Source of the DNA: Volvox africanus
Lineage: Eukaryota; Chlorophyta; Chlorophyceae; Chlamydomonadales; Volvocaceae
Direction: 5' to 3'
Length of the DNA: 64,000 bases
Assembly: GCA_030268105.1 (NCBI GenBank)
Contig: BSDZ01000026.1
Coordinates: forward strand, 1,306,001-1,370,000
The notes beneath the pieces are model-generated. The model had not been told where the DNA came from and ran no database searches. It saw only the letters and a program-made list of their open reading frames with translations. The stretch's first letter is position 1. Every line of letters starts with the position of its first letter. Shown piece by piece: positions 47,902 to 60,313 of this stretch. The position numbers and the translations under genes are program-made.

Positions 47902-49045
47902 TTTTTGCACCCATGCAGGTCTGCTTGATCTTGGTGGAGCGGTTGTGCTCTTTCCATGTGTGAGTCCATCCATCATCATAAGCAAGCAAGCATGCATGTA
48001 TGTGCTTCACGGGGCGGCCATGATGGCATATCGCATGCATATGGCATGCCGCCCTATCTTGCGAATGAACTGACAAGCAAGCCACGCATATGAAGCAAGC
48101 AAGCCACGCACCTGCTCTTCAGCGCTGGAATTCACCATTCTTGCTTCATCTATCATTCAGGTGCGTGCGTTATGAGCAGGGGGGACAGCTGCATGGGTGG
48201 ACAAACTGAATGAGAGGGGAGGGCGGTGGTCAACGATGGAGCTCTGCTGCGGAACAGGTGTGACTGTGTGGTTGAACAGGTTCTTATCCCATGATACGCT
48301 CGAGTGGTGTAGTGGTTAGCACTGTGGACTCTGAATCCGCCGACCTGACTTCAAATCTCAGCGTGAGCTGCCTGCGCAGCTGAGCAGAACGCTCATCCAG
48401 GATGCTCATCAATGTGTGGGCTCTCACGTTGCCGCAGGAAAATCTGAAGGATCACACCATGGCTGTAAGCTTGCACAAGGCCTCATGTTCTGGTCTCAAC
48501 CAAATCACATCACATCACATCACATCACATCGGGATCTGGTGGCAGAGAGATCCATCATGTTGCAGCGTGTGTGTCCTACGTCATCCGGAAAAGACAGAT
48601 AGATGGTGCATGCATGCATATGACAGAAGCACAGCTGTGGCTTGCATGGATAGCCACTACTGACAGTTCAACCAGGTGCATCAACCAGACGGCGCATGCG
48701 TGATGTTCTTTTGACCTTCCGATGGTTTGCTTGTAGCATCTACACGTCTGCACCATCAAGCGGGCAGGCTAGCAAGTGGCACATGTGGCTAGCTAGACTT
48801 GTGCCCCTAGCTAGATTTGTGCCGCCAGCTAGACTGGTGCCGCTAGCTAGACTGGTGCCGCTAGCTAGACTGGTGCCACTAGCTGGACTTGTGCCGCTAG
48901 CTAGACTTGTGCCGCTAGCTAGACTGGTGCCGCATGTTAGACTTGTGCCTCTTGCACCTGTTGCTAGCTAGCAGAATTCGTTTCCCAAGGAGTACAGGTT
49001 TGACATGCATCCCAACCGGCCACTGCACGACTGTGTTTAAAACCA
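47902..49045 (+). repeat. Array unit 43 (1144 bp)
   Basis: Minisatellite 48792-48953, 9 monomers; ATCAC x5; haplotype T-C-G; CCGGCC at the end. Confidence 0.97.
48298..48369 (+). tRNA. tRNA-Gln-CTG: tRNA-Gln (CTG), unit 43, A6 allele
   Basis: A6 x G67 mismatch; otherwise as 397-468. Confidence 0.62.
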
Positions 49046-50117
49046 TTTTTGCACCCATGCAGGTCTGCTTGATCTTGGTGGAGCGGTTGTGCTCTTTCCA
49101 TGTGTGAGTCCATCCATCATCATAAGCAAGCAAGCATGCATGTATGTGCTTCACGGGGCGGCCATGATGGCATATCGCATGCATATGGCATGCCGCCCTA
49201 TCTTGCGAATGAACTGACAAGCAAGCCACGCATATGAAGCAAGCAAGCCACGCACCTGCTCTTCAGCGCTGGAATTCACCATTCTTGCTTCATCTATCAT
49301 TCAGGTGCGTGCGTTATGAGCAGGGGGGACAGCTGCATGGGTGGACAAACTGAATGAGAGGGGAGGGCGGTGGTCAACGATGGAGCTCTGCTGCGGAACA
49401 GGTGTGACTGTGTGGTTGAACAGGTTCTTATCCCATGATACGCTCGAGTGGTGTAGTGGTTAGCACTGTGGACTCTGAATCCGCCGACCTGACTTCAAAT
49501 CTCAGCGTGAGCTGCCTGCGCAGCTGAGCAGAACGCTCATCCAGGATGCTCATCAATGTGTGGGCTCTCACGTTGCCGCAGGAAAATCTGAAGGATCACA
49601 CCATGGCTGTAAGCTTGCACAAGGCCTCATGTACTGGTCTCAACCAAATCACATCACATCACATCACATCACATCGGGATCTGGTGGCAGAGAGATCCAT
49701 CATGTTGCAGCGTGTGTGTCCTACGTCATCCGGAAAAGACAGATAGATGGTGCATGCATGCATATGACAGAAGCACAGCTGTGGCTTGCATGGATAGCCA
49801 CTACTGACAGTTCAACCAGGTGCATCAACCAGACGGCGCATGCGTGATGTTCTTTTGACCTTCCGATGGTTTGCTTGTAGCATCTACACGTCTGCACCAT
49901 CAAGCGGGCAGGCTAGCAAGTGGCACATGTGGCTAGCTAGACTTGTGCCCCTAGCTAGATTTGTGCCGCCAGCTAGACTGGTGCCGCTAGCTAGACTGGT
50001 GCCGCTAGCTAGACTGGTGCCTCTTGCACCTGTTGCTAGCTAGCAGAATTCGTTTCCCAAGGAGTACAGGTTTGACATGCATCCCAACCGGCCACTGCAC
50101 GACTGTGTTTAAAACCA
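49046..50117 (+). repeat. Array unit 44 (1072 bp, shortest)
   Basis: Minisatellite 49936-50025, only 5 monomers: the GCTGGACTT monomer and the CCGCAT junction are both missing, as if one internal deletion removed them. ATCAC x5; haplotype T-C-G; private TGTACTGG near 49630; CCGGCC at the end. Confidence 0.97.
49442..49513 (+). tRNA. tRNA-Gln-CTG: tRNA-Gln (CTG), unit 44, A6 allele
   Basis: A6 x G67 mismatch; otherwise as 397-468. Confidence 0.62.
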
Positions 50118-51256
50118 GTTTTGCACCCATGCAGGTCTGCTTGATCTTGGTGGAGCGGTTGTGCTCTTTCCATGTGTGAGTCCATTCATCATCATTAGCA
50201 AGCAAGCATGCATGTATGTGCTTCACGGGGCGGCCATGATGGCATATCGCATGCATATGGCATGCCGCCCTATCTTGCGAATGAACTGACAAGCAAGCCA
50301 CGCATATGAAGCAAGCAAGCCACGCACCTGCTCTTCAGCGCTGGAATTCACCATTCTTGCTTCATCCATCATTCAGGTGCGTGCGTTATGAGCAGGGGGG
50401 ACAGCTGCATGGGTGAACAAACTGAATGAGAGGGGAGGGTGGTGGTCAACGATGGAGCTCTGCTGCGGAACAGGTGTGACTGTGTGGTTGAACAGGTTCT
50501 CATCCCATGATACGCTCGAGTGGTGTAGTGGTTAGCACTGTGGACTCTGAATCCGCCGACCTGACTTCAAATCTCAGCGTGAGCTGCCTGCGCAGCTGAG
50601 CAGAACGCTCATCCAGGATGCTCATCAGTGTGTGGGCTCTCACGTTGCCGCAGGAAAATCTGAAGGATCACACCATGGCTGTAAGCTTGCACAAGGCCTC
50701 ATGTTCTGGGCTTAACCAAATCACATCACATCACATCACATCGGGATCTGGTGGCAGAGAGATCCATCATGTTGCAGCGTGTGTGTCCTACGTCATCCGG
50801 AAAAGACAGATAGATGGTGCATGCATGCATATGACAGAAGCACAGCTGTGGCTTGCATGGATAGCCACTACTGACAGTTCAACCAGGTGCATCAACCAGA
50901 CGGCGCATGCGTGATGTTCTTTTGACCTTCCGATGGTTTGCTTGTAGCATCTACACGTCTGCACCATCAAGCGGGCAGGCTAGCAAGTGGCACATGTGGC
51001 TAGCTAGACTTGTGCCCCTAGCTAGATTTGTGCCGCCAGCTAGACTGGTGCCGCTAGCTAGACTGGTGCCGCTAGCTAGACTGGTGCCACTAGCTGGACT
51101 TGTGCCGCTAGCTAGACTTGTGCCGCTAGCTAGACTGGTGCCGCATGTTAGACTTGTGCCTCTTGCACCTGTTGCTAGCTAGCAGAATTCGTTTCCCAAG
51201 GAGTACAGGTTTGACATGCATCCCAACCCGCCACTGCACGACTGTGTTTAAAACCA
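50118..51256 (+). repeat. Array unit 45 (1139 bp)
   Basis: Minisatellite 51003-51164, 9 monomers; ATCAC x4; recombinant haplotype C-C-G; A299, G511, G593/T596; first base G; private changes CCATTCATC and CATTAGC near 50183-50200 and GGGTGGTGG near 50438. Related to units 7, 8 and 10 although about 40 kb away. Confidence 0.97.
50514..50585 (+). tRNA. tRNA-Gln-CTG: tRNA-Gln (CTG), unit 45, A6 allele
   Basis: A6 x G67 mismatch. G19 is intact here, unlike the related units 7, 8 and 10. Confidence 0.62.
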
Positions 51257-52400
51257 TTTTTGCACCCATGCAGGTCTGCTTGATCTTGGTGGAGCGGTTG
51301 TGCTCTTTCCATGTGTGAGTCCATCCATCATCATATGCAAGCAAGCATGCATGTATGTGCTTCACGGGGCGGCCATGATGGCATATCGCATGCATATGGC
51401 ATGCCGCCCTATCTTGCGAATGAACTGACAAGCAAGCCACGCATATGAAGCAAGCAAGCCACGCACCTGCTCTTCAGCGCTGGAATTCACCATTCTTGCT
51501 TCATCCATCATTCAGGTGCGTGCGTTATGAGCAGGGGGGACAGCTGCATGGGTGGACAAACTGAATGAGAGGGGAGGGCGGTGGTCAATGATGGAGCTCT
51601 GCTGCGGAACAGGTGTGACTGTGTGGTTGAACAGGTTCTCATCCCATGATACGCTCGCGTGGTGTAGTGGTTAGCACTGTGGACTCTGAATCCGCCGACC
51701 TGACTTCAAATCTCAGTGTGAGCTGCCTGCGCAGCTGAGCAGAACGCTCATCCAGGATGCTCATCAATGTGTGGGCTCTCACGTTGCCGCAGGAAAATCT
51801 GAAGGATCACACCATGGCTGTAAGCTTGCACAAGGCCTCATGTTCTGGTCTCAACCAAATCACATCACATCACATCACATCACATCGGGATCTGGTGGCA
51901 GAGAGATCCATCATGTTGCAGCGTGTGTGTCCTACGTCATCCGGAAAAGACAGATAGATGGTGCATGCATGCATATGACAGAAGCACAGCTGTGGCTTGC
52001 ATGGATAGCCACTACTGACAGTTCAACCAGGTGCATCAACCAGACGGCGCATGCGTGATGTTCTTTTGACCTTCCGATGGTTTGCTTGTAGCATCTACAC
52101 GTCTGCACCATCAAGCGGGCAGGCTAGCAAGTGGCACATGTGGCTAGCTAGACTTGTGCCCCTAGCTAGATTTGTGCCGCCAGCTAGACTGGTGCCGCTA
52201 GCTAGACTGGTGCCGCTAGCTAGACTGGTGCCACTAGCTGGACTTGTGCCGCTAGCTAGACTTGTGCCGCTAGCTAGACTGGTGCCGCATGTTAGACTTG
52301 TGCCTCTTGCACCTGTTGCTAGCTAGCAGAATTCGTTTCCCAAGGAGTACAGGTTTGACATGCATCCCAACCCGCCACTGCACGACTGTGTTTAAAACCA
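51257..52400 (+). repeat. Array unit 46 (1144 bp)
   Basis: Minisatellite 52147-52308, 9 monomers; ATCAC x5; recombinant haplotype C-T-G; private CATATGCAAG (for CATAAGCAAG) shared only with unit 47. Confidence 0.97.
51653..51724 (+). tRNA. tRNA-Gln-CTG: tRNA-Gln (CTG), unit 46, T66 allele
   Basis: C66 is T, so G7-C66 becomes a G-U pair; pairing is kept. Confidence 0.7.
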
Positions 52401-53544
52401 TTTTTGCACCCATGCAGGTCTGCTTGATCTTGGTGGAGCGGTTGTGCTCTTTCCATGTGTGAGTCCATCCATCATCATATGCAAGCAAGCATGCATGTAT
52501 GTGCTTCACGGGGCGGCCATGATGGCATATCGCATGCATATGGCATGCCGCCCTATCTTGCGAATGAACTGACAAGCAAGCCACGCATATGAAGCAAGCA
52601 AGCCACGCACCTGCTCTTCAGCGCTGGAATTCACCATTCTTGCTTCATCCATCATTCAGGTGCGTGCGTTATGAGCAGGGGGGACAGCTGCATGGGTGGA
52701 CAAACTGAATGAGAGGGGAGGGCGGTGGTCAATGATGGAGCTCTGCTGCGGAACAGGTGTGACTGTGTGGTTGAACAGGTTCTCATCCCATGATACGCTC
52801 GCGTGGTGTAGTGGTTAGCACTGTGGACTCTGAATCCGCCGACCTGACTTCAAATCTCAGTGTGAGCTGCCTGCGCAGCTGAGCAGAACGCTCATCCAGG
52901 ATGCTCATCAATGTGTGGGCTCTCACGTTGCCGCAGGAAAATCTGAAGGATCACACCATGGCTGTAAGCTTGCACAAGGCCTCATGTTCTGGTCTCAACC
53001 AAATCACATCACATCACATCACATCACATCGGGATCTGGTGGCAGAGAGATCCATCATGTTGCAGCGTGTGTGTCCTACGTCATCCGGAAAAGACAGATA
53101 GATGGTGCATGCATGCATATGACAGAAGCACAGCTGTGGCTTGCATGGATAGCCACTACTGACAGTTCAACCAGGTGCATCAACCAGACGGCGCATGCGT
53201 GATGTTCTTTTGACCTTCCGATGGTTTGCTTGTAGCATCTACACGTCTGCACCATCAAGCGGGCAGGCTAGCAAGTGGCACATGTGGCTAGCTAGACTTG
53301 TGCCCCTAGCTAGATTTGTGCCGCCAGCTAGACTGGTGCCGCTAGCTAGACTGGTGCCGCTAGCTAGACTGGTGCCACTAGCTGGACTTGTGCCGCTAGC
53401 TAGACTTGTGCCGCTAGCTAGACTGGTGCCGCATGTTAGACTTGTGCCTCTTGCACCTGTTGCTAGCTAGCAGAATTCGTTTCCCAAGGAGTACAGGTTT
53501 GACATGCATCCCAACCCGCCACTGCACGACTGTGTTTAAAACCA
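52401..53544 (+). repeat. Array unit 47 (1144 bp)
   Basis: Minisatellite 53291-53452, 9 monomers; ATCAC x5; haplotype C-T-G. I see no difference from unit 46. Confidence 0.97.
52797..52868 (+). tRNA. tRNA-Gln-CTG: tRNA-Gln (CTG), unit 47, T66 allele
   Basis: Same as the unit 46 copy. Confidence 0.7.
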
Positions 53545-54688
53545 TTTTTGCACCCATGCAGGTCTGCTTGATCTTGGTGGAGCGGTTGTGCTCTTTCCAT
53601 GTGTGAGTCCATCCATCATCATAAGCAAGCAAGCATGCATGTATGTGCTTCACGGGGCGGCCATGATGGCATATCGCATGCATATGGCATGCCGCCCTAT
53701 CTTGCGAATGAACTGACAAGCAAGCCACGCATATGAAGCAAGCAAGCCACGCACCTGCTCTTCAGCGCTGGAATTCACCATTCTTGCTTCATCCATCATT
53801 CAGGTGCGTGCGTTATGAGCAGGGGGGACAGCTGCATGGGTGGACAAACTGAATGAGAGGGGAGGGCGGTGGTCAATGATGGAGCTCTGCTGCGGAACAG
53901 CTGTGACTGTGTGGTTGAACAGGTTCTCATCCCATGATACGCTCGCGTGGTGTAGTGGTTAGCACTGTGGACTCTGAATCCGCCGACCTGACTTCAAATC
54001 TCAGCGTGAGCTGCCTGCGCAGCTGAGCAGAACGCTCATCCAGGATGCTCATCAATGTGTGGGCTCTCACGTTGCCGCAGGAAAATCTGAAGGATCACAC
54101 CATGGCTGTAAGCTTGCACAAGGCCTCATGTTCTGGTCTCAACCAAATCACATCACATCACATCACATCACATCGGGATCTGGTGGCAGAGAGATCCATC
54201 ATGTTGCAGCGTGTGTGTCCTACGTCATCCGGAAAAGACAGATAGATGGTGCATGCATGCATATGACAGAAGCACAGCTGTGGCTTGCATGGATAGCCAC
54301 TACTGACAGTTCAACCAGGTGCATCAACCAGACGGCGCATGCGTGATGTTCTTTTGACCTTCCGATGGTTTGCTTGTAGCATCTACACGTCTGCACCATC
54401 AAGCGGGCAGGCTAGCAAGTGGCACATGTGGCTAGCTAGACTTGTGCCCCTAGCTAGATTTGTGCCGCCAGCTAGACTGGTGCCGCTAGCTAGACTGGTG
54501 CCGCTAGCTAGACTGGTGCCACTAGCTGGACTTGTGCCGCTAGCTAGACTTGTGCCGCTAGCTAGACTGGTGCCGCATGTTAGACTTGTGCCTCTTGCAC
54601 CTGTTGCTAGCTAGCAGAATTCGTTTCCCAAGGAGTACAGGTTTGACATGCATCCCAACCCGCCACTGCACGACTGTGTTTAAAACCA
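53545..54688 (+). repeat. Array unit 48 (1144 bp)
   Basis: Minisatellite 54435-54596, 9 monomers; ATCAC x5; haplotype C-T-C. Confidence 0.97.
53941..54012 (+). tRNA. tRNA-Gln-CTG: tRNA-Gln (CTG), unit 48
   Basis: Reads the same as 397-468. Confidence 0.72.
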
Positions 54689-55814
54689 TTTTTGCACCCA
54701 TGCAGGTCTGCTTGATCTTGGTGGAGCGGTTGTGCTCTTTCCATGTGTGAGTCCATCCATCATCATAAGCAAGCAAGCATGCATGTATGTGCTTCACGGG
54801 GCGGCCATGATGGCATATCGCATGCATATGGCATGCCGCCCTATCTTGCGAATGAACTGACAAGCAAGCCACGCATATGAAGCAAGCAAGCCACGCACCT
54901 GCTCTTCAGCGCTGGAATTCACCATTCTTGCTTCATCCATCATTCAGGTGCGTGCGTTATGAGCAGGGGGGACAGCTGCATGGGTGGACAAACTGAATGA
55001 GAGGGGAGGGCGGTGGTCAATGATGGAGCTCTGCTGCGGAACAGCTGTGACTGTGTGGTTGAACAGGTTCTCATCCCATGATACGCTCGCGTGGTGTAGT
55101 GGTTAGCACTGTGGACTCTGAATCCGCCGACCTGACTTCAAATCTCAGCGTGAGCTGCCTGCGCAGCTGAGCAGAACGCTCATCCAGGATGCTCATCAAT
55201 GTGTGGGCTCTCACGTTGCCGCAGGAAAATCTGAAGGATCACACCATGGCTGTAAGCTTGCACAAGGCCTCATGTTCTGGTCTCAACCAAATCACATCAC
55301 ATCACATCACATCACATCGGGATCTGGTGGCAGAGAGATCCATCATGTTGCAGCGTGTGTGTCCTACGTCATCCGGAAAAGACAGATAGATGGTGCATGC
55401 ATGCATATGACAGAAGCACAGCTGTGGCTTGCATGGATAGCCACTACTGACAGTTCAACCAGGTGCATCAACCAGACGGCGCATGCGTGATGTTCTTTTG
55501 ACCTTCCGATGGTTTGCTTGTAGCATCTACACGTCTGCACCATCAAGCGGGCAGGCTAGCAAGTGGCACATGTGGCTAGCTAGACTTGTGCCCCTAGCTA
55601 GATTTGTGCCGCCAGCTAGACTGGTGCCGCTAGCTAGACTGGTGCCACTAGCTGGACTTGTGCCGCTAGCTAGACTTGTGCCGCTAGCTAGACTGGTGCC
55701 GCATGTTAGACTTGTGCCTCTTGCACCTGTTGCTAGCTAGCAGAATTCGTTTCCCAAGGAGTACAGGTTTGACATGCATCCCAACCCGCCACTGCACGAC
55801 TGTGTTTAAAACCA
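54689..55814 (+). repeat. Array unit 49 (1126 bp)
   Basis: Minisatellite 55579-55722, 8 monomers; ATCAC x5; haplotype C-T-C. Confidence 0.97.
55085..55156 (+). tRNA. tRNA-Gln-CTG: tRNA-Gln (CTG), unit 49
   Basis: Reads the same as 397-468. Confidence 0.72.
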
Positions 55815-56940
55815 TTTTTGCACCCATGCAGGTCTGCTTGATCTTGGTGGAGCGGTTGTGCTCTTTCCATGTGTGAGTCCATCCATCATCATAAGCAAGC
55901 AAGCATGCATGTATGTGCTTCACGGGGCGGCCATGATGGCATATCGCATGCATATGGCATGCCGCCCTATCTTGCGAATGAACTGACAAGCAAGCCACGC
56001 ATATGAAGCAAGCAAGCCACGCACCTGCTCTTCAGCGCTGGAATTCACCATTCTTGCTTCATCCATCATTCAGGTGCGTGCGTTATGAGCAGGGGGGACA
56101 GCTGCATGGGTGGACAAACTGAATGAGAGGGGAGGGCGGTGGTCAATGATGGAGCTCTGCTGCGGAACAGCTGTGACTGTGTGGTTGAACAGGTTCTCAT
56201 CCCATGATACGCTCGCGTGGTGTAGTGGTTAGCACTGTGGACTCTGAATCCGCCGACCTGACTTCAAATCTCAGCGTGAGCTGCCTGCGCAGCTGAGCAG
56301 AACGCTCATCCAGGATGCTCATCAATGTGTGGGCTCTCACGTTGCCGCAGGAAAATCTGAAGGATCACACCATGGCTGTAAGCTTGCACAAGGCCTCATG
56401 TTCTGGTCTCAACCAAATCACATCACATCACATCACATCACATCGGGATCTGGTGGCAGAGAGATCCATCATGTTGCAGCGTGTGTGTCCTACGTCATCC
56501 GGAAAAGACAGATAGATGGTGCATGCATGCATATGACAGAAGCACAGCTGTGGCTTGCATGGATAGCCACTACTGACAGTTCAACCAGGTGCATCAACCA
56601 GACGGCGCATGCGTGATGTTCTTTTGACCTTCCGATGGTTTGCTTGTAGCATCTACACGTCTGCACCATCAAGCGGGCAGGCTAGCAAGTGGCACATGTG
56701 GCTAGCTAGACTTGTGCCCCTAGCTAGATTTGTGCCGCCAGCTAGACTGGTGCCGCTAGCTAGACTGGTGCCACTAGCTGGACTTGTGCCGCTAGCTAGA
56801 CTTGTGCCGCTAGCTAGACTGGTGCCGCATGTTAGACTTGTGCCTCTTGCACCTGTTGCTAGCTAGCAGAATTCGTTTCCCAAGGAGTACAGGTTTGACA
56901 TGCATCCCAACCCGCCACTGCACGACTGTGTTTAAAACCA
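55815..56940 (+). repeat. Array unit 50 (1126 bp)
   Basis: Minisatellite 56705-56848, 8 monomers; ATCAC x5; haplotype C-T-C. Appears identical to unit 49. Confidence 0.97.
56211..56282 (+). tRNA. tRNA-Gln-CTG: tRNA-Gln (CTG), unit 50
   Basis: Reads the same as 397-468. Confidence 0.72.
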
Positions 56941-58084
56941 TTTTTGCACCCATGCAGGTCTGCTTGATCTTGGTGGAGCGGTTGTGCTCTTTCCATGTGT
57001 GAGTCCATCCATCATCATAAGCAAGCAAGCATGCATGTATGTGCTTCACGGGGCGGCCATGATGGCATATCGCATGCATATGGCATGCCGCCCTATCTTG
57101 CGAATGAACTGACAAGCAAGCCACGCATATGAAGCAAGCAAGCCACGCACCTGCTCTTCAGCGCTGGAATTCACCATTCTTGCTTCATCCATCATTCAGG
57201 TGCGTGCGTTATGAGCAGGGGGGACAGCTGCATGGGTGGACAAACTGAATGAGAGGGGAGGGCGGTGGTCAATGATGGAGCTCTGCTGCGGAACAGCTGT
57301 GACTGTGTGGTTGAACAGGTTCTCATCCCATGATACGCTCGCGTGGTGTAGTGGTTAGCACTGTGGACTCTGAATCCGCCGACCTGACTTCAAATCTCAG
57401 CGTGAGCTGCCTGCGCAGCTGAGCAGAACACTCATCCAGGATGCTCATCAATGTGTGGGCTCTCACGTTGCCGCAGGAAAATCTGAAGGATCACACCATG
57501 GCTGTAAGCTTGCACAAGGCCTCATGTTCTGGTCTCAACCAAATCACATCACATCACATCACATCACATCGGGATCTGGTGGCAGAGAGATCCATCATGT
57601 TGCAGCGTGTGTGTCCTACGTCATCCGGAAAAGACAGATAGATGGTGCATGCATGCATATGACAGAAGCACAGCTGTGGCTTGCATGGATAGCCACTACT
57701 GACAGTTCAACCAGGTGCATCAACCAGACGGCGCATGCGTGATGTTCTTTTGACCTTCTGATGGTTTGCTTGTAGCATCTACACGTCTGCACCATCAAGC
57801 GGGCAGGCTAGCAAGTGGCACATGTGGCTAGCTAGACTTGTGCCCCTAGCTAGATTTGTGCCGCTAGCTAGACTGGTGCCGCTAGCTAGACTGGTGCCGC
57901 TAGCTAGACTGGTGCCACTAGCTGGACTTGTGCCGCTAGCTAGACTTGTGCCGCTAGCTAGACTGGTGCCGCATGTTAGACTTGTGCCTCTTGCACCTGT
58001 TGCTAGCTAGCAGAATTCGTTTCCCAAGGAGTACAGGTTTGACATGCATCCCAACCCGCCACTGCACGACTGTGTTTAAAACCA
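56941..58084 (+). repeat. Array unit 51 (1144 bp)
   Basis: Minisatellite 57831-57992, 9 monomers, second monomer CCGCTA instead of CCGCCA; ATCAC x5; haplotype C-T-C; private changes GAACACTC near 57428 and CTTCTGATGG near 57757. Confidence 0.97.
57337..57408 (+). tRNA. tRNA-Gln-CTG: tRNA-Gln (CTG), unit 51
   Basis: Reads the same as 397-468. Confidence 0.72.
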
Positions 58085-59169
58085 TTTTTGCACCCATGCA
58101 GGTCTGCTTGATCTTGGTGGAGCGGTTGTGCTCTTTCCATGTGTGAGTCCATCCATCATCATAAGCAAGCAAGCATGCATGTATGTGCTTCACGGGGCGG
58201 CCATGATGGCATATCGCATGCATATGGCATGCCGCCCTATCTTGCGAATGAACTGACAAGCAAGCCACGCATATGAAGCAAGCAAGCCACGCACCTGCTC
58301 TTCAGCGCTGGAACTCACCATTCTTGCTTCATCTATCATTCAGGTGCGTGCGTTATGAGCAGGGGGGACAGCTGCATGGGTGGACAAACTGAATGAGAGG
58401 GAAGGGCGGTGGTCAATGATGGAGCTCTGCTGCGGAACAGCTGTGACTGTGTGGTTGAACAGGTTCTTATCCCATGATACGCTCGCGTGGTGTAGTGGTT
58501 AGCACTGTGGACTCTGAATCCGCCGACCTGACTTCAAATCTCAGCGTGAGCTGCCTGCGCAGCTGAGCAGAACGCTCATCCAGGATGCTCATCAATGTGT
58601 GGGCTCTCACGTTGCCGCAGGAAAATCTGAAGGATCACACCATGGCTGTAAGCTTGCACAAGGCCTGATGTTCTGGGCTTAACCAAATCACATCACATCA
58701 CATCACATCGGGATCTGGTGGCAGAGAGATCCATCATGTTGCAGCGTGTGTGTCCTACGTCATCCGGAAAAGACAGATAGATGGTGCATGCATGCATATG
58801 ACAGAAGCACAGCTGTGGCTTGCATGGATAGCCACTACTGACAGTTCAACCAGGTGCATCAACCAGACGGCGCATGCGTGATGTTCTTTTGACCTTCCGA
58901 TGGTTTGCTTGTAGCATCTACACGTCTGCACCATCAAGCGGGCAGGCTAGCAAGTGGCACATGTGGCTAGCTAGACTTGTGCCCCTAGCTAGATTTGTGC
59001 CGCCAGCTAGACTGGTGCCGCTAGCTAGACTGGTGCCGCTAGCTAGACTGGTGCCGCTAGCTAGACTTGTGCCTCTTGCACCTGTTGCTAGCTAGCAGAA
59101 TTCGTTTCCCAAGGAGTACAGGTTTGACATGCATCCCAACCCGCCACTGCACGACTGTGTTTAAAACCA
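58085..59169 (+). repeat. Array unit 52 (1085 bp)
   Basis: Minisatellite 58970-59077, 6 monomers, lacking both the GCTGGACTT monomer and the CCGCAT junction; ATCAC x4; recombinant haplotype T-T-C; GGAACTCACC, GAGGGAAGGG and GGCCTGATG changes shared with unit 54. Confidence 0.97.
58481..58552 (+). tRNA. tRNA-Gln-CTG: tRNA-Gln (CTG), unit 52
   Basis: Reads the same as 397-468. Confidence 0.72.
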
Positions 59170-60313
59170 TTTTTGCACCCATGCAGGTCTGCTTGATCTT
59201 GGTGGAGCGGTTGTGCTCTTTCCATGTGTGAGTCCATCCATCATCATAAGCAAGCAAGCATGCATGTATGTGCTTCACGGGGCGGCCATGATGGCATATC
59301 GCATGCATATGGCCTGCCGCCCTATCTTGCGAATGAACTGACAAGCAAGCCACGCATATGAAGCAAGCAAGCCACGCACCTGCTCTTCAGCGCTGGAATT
59401 CACCATTCTTGCTTCATCCATCATTCAGGTGCGTGCGTTATGAGCAGGGGGGACAGCTGCATGGGTGGACAAACTGAATGAGAGGGGAGGGCGGTGGTCA
59501 ATGATGGAGCTCTGCTGCGGAACAGCTGTGACTGTGTGGTTGAACAGGTTCTCATCCCATGATACGCTCGCGTGATGTAGCGGTTAGCACTGTGGACTCT
59601 GAATCCGCCGACCTGACTTCAAATCTCAGTGTGAGCTGCCTGCGCAGCTGAGCAGAACGCTCATCCAGGATGCTCATCAATGTGTGGGCTCTCACATTGC
59701 CGCAGGAAAATCTGAAGGATCACACCATGGCTGTAAGCTTGCACAAGGCCTCATGTTCTGGTCTCAACCAAATCACATCACATCACATCACATCACATCG
59801 GGATCTGGTGGCAGAGAGATCCATCATGTTGCAGCGTGTGTGTCCTACGTCATCCGGAAAAGACAGATAGATGGTGCATGCATGCATATGACAGAAGCAC
59901 AGCTGTGGCTTGCATGGATAGCCACTACTGACAGTTCAACCAGGTGCATCAACCAGACGGCGCATGCGTGATGTTCTTTTGACCTTCCGATGGTTTGCTT
60001 GTAGCATCTACACGTCTGCACCATCAAGCGGGCAGGCTAGCAAGTGGCACATGTGGCTAGCTAGACTTGTGCCCCTAGCTAGATTTGTGCCGCCAGCTAG
60101 ACTGGTGCCGCTAGCTAGACTGGTGCCGCTAGCTAGACTGGTGCCACTAGCTGGACTTGTGCCGCTAGCTAGACTTGTGCCGCTAGCTAGACTGGTGCCG
60201 CATGTTAGACTTGTGCCTCTTGCACCTGTTGCTAGCTAGCAGAATTCGTTTCCCAAGGAGTACAGGTTTGACATGCATCCCAACCCGCCACTGCACGACT
60301 GTGTTTAAAACCA
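59170..60313 (+). repeat. Array unit 53 (1144 bp)
   Basis: Minisatellite 60060-60221, 9 monomers; ATCAC x5; haplotype C-T-C; ATGGCCTGCCG change and CTCACATTG shared with unit 55. Confidence 0.97.
59566..59637 (+). tRNA. tRNA-Gln-CTG: tRNA-Gln (CTG), unit 53, A10 + C16 + T66 allele
   Basis: G10 is A (TGATGTAG), breaking D-stem pair 10-25 and changing the A box; the D-loop T is C (AGCGGTTA); C66 is T. Likely a weakened copy. Confidence 0.55.
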
